64,000 nucleotides of DNA. It comes from Undibacterium_A arcticum (GTDB lineage: Bacteria; Pseudomonadota; Gammaproteobacteria; Burkholderiales; Burkholderiaceae_D). Below are positions 60,882 to 64,000 of the stretch, piece by piece (the stretch's first letter is position 1; each line of letters starts with the position of its first letter). A program made the position numbers and the translations under genes. Where the stretch lies: assembly GCF_042660705.1 (NCBI RefSeq), contig NZ_JBHSUQ010000002.1, one strand, 5' to 3'. The notes beneath the pieces are model-generated. The model was not told where the DNA came from. It was given only the letters and a program-made list of their open reading frames with translations, and made no database searches.

Positions 60882-60996
60882 ACTTTTTAGTCTTCACGGT
60901 GATGTATGCAATATCCGATGCTCAAGCCAAGAAACTCGCTAGAATTGCGCTTTCTCAATCAAAACGAGCAAACCTTGCATCTTTTGAAAGCATCAA

Positions 60997-61665
60997 ATGG
61001 TTGAATCTGATCTCGCTATCGAGGAATTCCGGAAAGAATTTTCTCGCCGGTTGGAAATGCTGGTGGAGGCACGCGGCTATCCGAAGACCAATTTCGGTCG
61101 AAATAAAATTCTGGCGAAACAGCTGGAAGTCACGCCGGCATATGTCTATAAACTCTTCCATGGACAGATGGGTTCCACACTACTTCTGCCAAAAATCGCT
61201 AAAACGCTCAACACGACAACCGATTTTCTATTGGGCCTGACTGATGTCATGGATCGAGTGATAGGAGAGCAGCGTGAAACCGAATTAATCGTTCGGCATT
61301 GGCACCCGATTGACCGCACTGAACCCCATTTTGATCTCCCAGTATCTGTTGAGGACCCATGCCAGCGCACATTGAAAGGCATGTGGGCCTACTGCAGAGA
61401 TATTTTTGGGTCTTACGATCGAGAGCTGGTCATTTATGATGTGGCAGCCACTCAACTGGTTAATCGTGCGACATATCTAGTCGTTATAGACGACATCGTC
61501 CAACTGCGGACAGCGACAATCATCGATAGTGAATCCGCGATGTTATGGTTTGAACAGCATGACATCTTTACGATCGTTCCATCGCACGGCGCCGCGTCTG
61601 AAAGCGGCATGCGCAAAGAATGTGCCGTACTCGGGACTGTGGTTGCTAGAACAAAGGTGAAATAA
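60997..61665 (+). CDS. CI/SetR-like HTH repressor
   Basis: 222 aa. HTH at residues about 35-60 (ILAKQLEVTPAYVYKLFHGQ, then IAKTLNTTTDFLLGL). The C-terminal 120 residues resemble an S24/LexA-like fold by pattern (ELVIYDVAATQLVNRATYLV, ECAVLGTVVARTKVK), but I see no clear Ser-Lys catalytic pair, so autocleavage is doubtful. It is divergent from the FlhD/FlhC-like genes, as setR is from the set genes in SXT. It probably keeps transfer off until induced. Confidence 0.75.
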   Translation: MVESDLAIEEFRKEFSRRLEMLVEARGYPKTNFGRNKILAKQLEVTPAYVYKLFHGQMGSTLLLPKIAKTLNTTTDFLLGLTDVMDRVIGEQRETELIVRHWHPIDRTEPHFDLPVSVEDPCQRTLKGMWAYCRDIFGSYDRELVIYDVAATQLVNRATYLVVIDDIVQLRTATIIDSESAMLWFEQHDIFTIVPSHGAASESGMRKECAVLGTVVARTKVK

Positions 61666-61775
61666 TCCGGATCTCGCTTTCGCAAGACCCGGAACCGGTT
61701 CGAATCATTAATTTCGTTTCAAACCAACGAGCAAATCAAGCATGTCGTTACCAGCCCTGGTTGGGGCATGTTCCT

Positions 61776-62723
61776 TCACGATGATCCCCTTTCAATTGAC
61801 GATTTTTTCAACTTCTGCGCAGCATCAAAACCAGCACGAACACCGTAACGGTTTGGCAGATCATTGTCGGCAAAAATGTAGAGGTATTTGATCCCTTCAG
61901 GAACGATGAAATTCTTCATTCCTGAGGTATTGACGGTTGCCCAGCAAGGGAGGTTTTTGAACAGCATTACTGCATATGCTGTCTCGATCCCTTCCGCAAC
62001 TGCCAACACATTACCGATCGGTTTAACAAGCCGAATCGCTCCGCCTTTTACTCCGATAGTGGCCAAGGTTTTCTTGACGTCATCGTACGGTGCCTTCTCA
62101 CCGTTCTCTGTGAGATAGGTCCGATGAATGTCCTGACAAGAACCATCCGGAGCGAGGATCATCGAGATCATCGCTGGATGGTGGCCGAGTTTTTTTGTCA
62201 CGCCAGCCGTGGTTTGGTAATACGGAAGATTCGGATGGATACGGATCATGTTCGACAACATTCCACGGTTGAATCCGGGAATCCGGTTGTGCAAATACTT
62301 CCACACAGGATCACCTTCGACCACCGGATGCGATGCCTCCCATAAGGTCTTGTGTTTGGCTTTATTCAGAATGATTTTTTCTGGCGTTAGCCCATCACTT
62401 TCGACCGGCCGTGGCACAACGCGTGTTCTAACCTCGACCGATTGACCACCGTACCAATCTTCAATCCAGCGTGCAGCCTGAGCAAAGTCCATATTGCCGA
62501 ATAATTGCATCAGCTTGAAGCCGTCGCCGGCGCCGCAATAGCGGCAACAAAAAGTTCCTTTCTGATCCTTGTTGTCAAAGAAAAACCGCGTTGAACCTCC
62601 GCACATCGGACATGGCCCTTCCTTCTTGTCGAGGAAGGCTGGGTCTATCCCGACATCCGCAAGGATTAGCGGCCAACGACCGGGCGCTATATCCCGCGCT
62701 TTCATCGGTACTGTTGAATGCAT
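61776..62723 (-). CDS. Zinc-finger/TOPRIM primase-like protein
   Basis: 315 aa. The N-terminal zinc ribbon CPMCGG...CRYCGAGDG (residues 38-65) is of the bacteriophage/P4 primase type. The C-terminal TOPRIM domain has VLAVAEGIETAYA (Glu) and YIFADNDL (DxD). The helicase domain of P4 alpha is absent, so it is a stand-alone primase domain. It would prime replication of transferred single strands. AGGAG is 6 bases before the ATG. A CGGCT/AGCCG hairpin lies just upstream. Confidence 0.85.
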   Translation of the reverse strand: MHSTVPMKARDIAPGRWPLILADVGIDPAFLDKKEGPCPMCGGSTRFFFDNKDQKGTFCCRYCGAGDGFKLMQLFGNMDFAQAARWIEDWYGGQSVEVRTRVVPRPVESDGLTPEKIILNKAKHKTLWEASHPVVEGDPVWKYLHNRIPGFNRGMLSNMIRIHPNLPYYQTTAGVTKKLGHHPAMISMILAPDGSCQDIHRTYLTENGEKAPYDDVKKTLATIGVKGGAIRLVKPIGNVLAVAEGIETAYAVMLFKNLPCWATVNTSGMKNFIVPEGIKYLYIFADNDLPNRYGVRAGFDAAQKLKKSSIERGSS

Positions 62724-62858
62724 GACTTACTCCTATTGGATTACGGCTTTTCAGCCGATTGTTACGGACTTGTCTAACTTGCTTTTCTTTTCCATTGTCG
62801 AATCACGAGAGTGACGATTTTCAAACATGATGCCTCCTCTTGAAAATGACGAGAACAC

Positions 62859-62933
62859 CTTTCCCAAACGGGAAAGCTCCCGTCAGGGTTGAAATGCGGT
62901 GGTGACCGCGTGAATATGCTAGATACCCAGCTG
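62859..62933 (+). ncRNA. Structured non-coding motif, copy 2
   Basis: Hairpin CTTTCCC-AAAC-GGGAAAG (62859-62876), hairpin GCGGT-GGTG-ACCGC (62896-62909), then TGCTAGATACCCAGCTG (62917-62933). The same architecture occurs at 12176-12249, with 16 of 17 bases identical in the final string and compensated differences in the stems. It lies in the 320-base gap between the primase gene and the CobT-like gene. Confidence 0.5.
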
Positions 62934-62981
62934 TTCTGTGCCCGAAGACACAAAAATCTGCTTCGACTTACTGCGTCGGCA

Positions 62982-63013
62982 TTTTTATAGACTCCGCCAT
63001 GAGGCTATAAAAA
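62982..63013. repeat. Hairpin with 9-bp perfect stem
   Basis: TTTTTATAG (62982-62990) pairs with CTATAAAAA (63005-63013), with an inner CTC/GAG pairing in the loop. It could be a bidirectional terminator for the cobT-like transcript or part of the structured region. Confidence 0.55.
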
Positions 63014-63033
63014 TACCGCCTGCTTACGCAGGC
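63009..63033 (-). terminator. Intrinsic terminator after the CobT-like gene
   Basis: On the minus strand GCCTGC-GTAA-GCAGGC (63033-63018) is followed by GGTATTTTTATAG, a short stable hairpin plus T-tract, 10 bases after the stop at 63044. Confidence 0.7.
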
Positions 63034-63043
63034 AGTAGGGCAA

Positions 63044-64000
63044 TTAAGCCGCTATAGGAAGCACCAACTTCGACTCGAGCATTTGAAACACCGCTTTGGG
63101 CATTTCGTCGATAGTTGTTATCTTGCGTGATTCCTGGATCACTGTTGAGATGTCCAAACCTATCCCAAGACCGATCACTTCAATACCCGCGTCTTCCGCC
63201 ATTCGCAACACTTTGAGAGTCGCATCGAGCTTACTCGGTTTGCCGTCCGTTGCGACGAACAGGATTCGCCGGTCTACCTTCTCCGACAACATTTTGTAGA
63301 CACACCATAGCAACGACTCTGCCATTGGCGTGCCTCCATATGCCCCGAGCGACGCATAACGTGACGCTGTACCGCTCACCCGTTCGTCAAAATCGGTTAG
63401 GACAGTTACGCCTTTTCCGCTTTCGTTGAACGCCGAACTGGCACTATCTGGCGCCGGGAATGCCGCTGCTGCCGATTTCAGCCCTTCGACATGCGCAAGG
63501 CTGAGCATCAGTGACAGAGTTGACTGGCAGGCCAATGAAAGTTGGTCCTTCATCGACCCCGATCGGTCCAGCAGGACCATCACCGCAGTGTTAATTTCGA
63601 TGCCATCATGCTGACGCTCGAACACTTTGGTATTGCCGACCCTGAGTTGCCACATACGATTTGGAACGATGCGCCTACCGCTGTCCGCATATTGACGCCT
63701 GCAGCGGCGAATCGTCTCCAGCAAATGCTCCATCCGGAATCGAAGTGCATTAGTCGAGCATCGCGTCTCCAGTAACATCTCCGAAGGATCGAGAAACCCG
63801 GCCTCCCCTACGTCCGATTCAGACATGTCAACGGCGCAATTCGAGCCGTCGTCATTGCTAGTGCCGACCTCATTCAATGCCTGTGCTGCCATCGCACCGA
63901 CATCAGTCTTGGTCGAAATGGATGATGCGTTCAGAATGGATCGCAGGTTTTCCTTTTCAGCTTCCCCGCTTCCATCGTCATGTGAAGTCGAACTCGCCGG
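63044..64000 (-). CDS. CobT-like VWA-domain protein, partial at right edge
   Basis: The frame is open from the right edge (about 318 aa visible); an ATG at 63892 is probably internal. Residues in the visible part: RFRMEHLLETIRRCRRQYAD, the MIDAS motif LLDRSGSMKDQ, GGTPMAESLLWCVYK and FVATDGKPSK, which make a von Willebrand A domain of the cobaltochelatase CobT type. On large conjugative elements such genes usually pair with a CobS-like AAA+ gene, expected just outside the window. They are not part of cobalamin synthesis there; function is unknown. Confidence 0.8.
   Translation of the reverse strand, partial: PASSTSHDDGSGEAEKENLRSILNASSISTKTDVGAMAAQALNEVGTSNDDGSNCAVDMSESDVGEAGFLDPSEMLLETRCSTNALRFRMEHLLETIRRCRRQYADSGRRIVPNRMWQLRVGNTKVFERQHDGIEINTAVMVLLDRSGSMKDQLSLACQSTLSLMLSLAHVEGLKSAAAAFPAPDSASSAFNESGKGVTVLTDFDERVSGTASRYASLGAYGGTPMAESLLWCVYKMLSEKVDRRILFVATDGKPSKLDATLKVLRMAEDAGIEVIGLGIGLDISTVIQESRKITTIDEMPKAVFQMLESKLVLPIAA

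Noticed and set aside
61688..61705. GGTTCGAATC resembling a tRNA T-loop
   Set aside because: No matching acceptor, D or anticodon arms are present nearby.
1..64000. CRISPR arrays, rRNA or tRNA genes, shufflon repeats
   Set aside because: None was seen on either strand; the repeats present are isolated hairpins or dyads.

Overview
The window looks like one side of a large conjugative element, either an integrative conjugative element or a conjugative plasmid, from a betaproteobacterium. Burkholderiales is an inference from protein style and from the Ku/LigD/MerR-TPR set. Nearly everything from about 16 kb to 62.7 kb lies on the minus strand and serves DNA transfer.

Layout. (1) 1-3.3 kb: a two-gene minus-strand cassette of a GHKL ATPase and a large phosphoribosyltransferase-like protein that runs off the left edge; it is a defence-island candidate. 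(2) 3.5-8.9 kb: remnant of a Tn3-family transposase, then a bacterial NHEJ module (MerR-TPR regulator, Ku, LigD) and a small unknown gene. (3) 9.1-11.6 kb: a tyrosine-recombinase gene flanked by two shorter relatives. (4) 12.1-15.8 kb, plus strand: a non-coding structured motif, ParM/StbB-type partition genes, a lytic transglycosylase and small regulators. (5) 15.6-29.9 kb, minus: type IVb pilus locus A, ending in a tip adhesin built from phage-tail-fibre-like modules and interrupted by an RNA-guided nuclease gene iscB with its omega-RNA. (6) 30.2-32.8 kb, plus: a PilT-like ATPase and a lipoprotein. (7) 32.8-42.9 kb, minus: a second type IVb pilus locus B (pilL-N-O-P-Q-R-S-V). (8) 43.0-54.6 kb, minus: a VirB/Trb type IV secretion system that includes a membrane-anchored double-AAA+ ATPase. 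(9) 54.7-59.8 kb: DUF4400 protein, coupling protein and a TraI_2-type relaxase. (10) 59.8-61.7 kb: an FlhC-like and a probable FlhD-like activator divergent from a CI-like repressor, which resembles the SetC/SetD/SetR logic of SXT-type elements. (11) 61.8-64 kb: a zinc-finger/TOPRIM primase and a CobT-like VWA protein that runs off the right edge.

How it works together (inference). The repressor/activator switch at 60-61.7 kb would control relaxase, coupling protein and secretion genes. Two thin pili would stabilise or target mating pairs, the partition genes and recombinase would maintain the element, and Ku/LigD, the ATPase/PRTase pair and IscB are cargo or defence.

Data quality. More than 20 conserved genes are each broken by a single-base gain or loss, usually in a homopolymer, while both halves keep conserved sequence. 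That pattern fits uncorrected sequencing indels better than decay. I therefore annotate full gene spans and state where each frame breaks. All frame corrections were done by eye and none was checked by database search.
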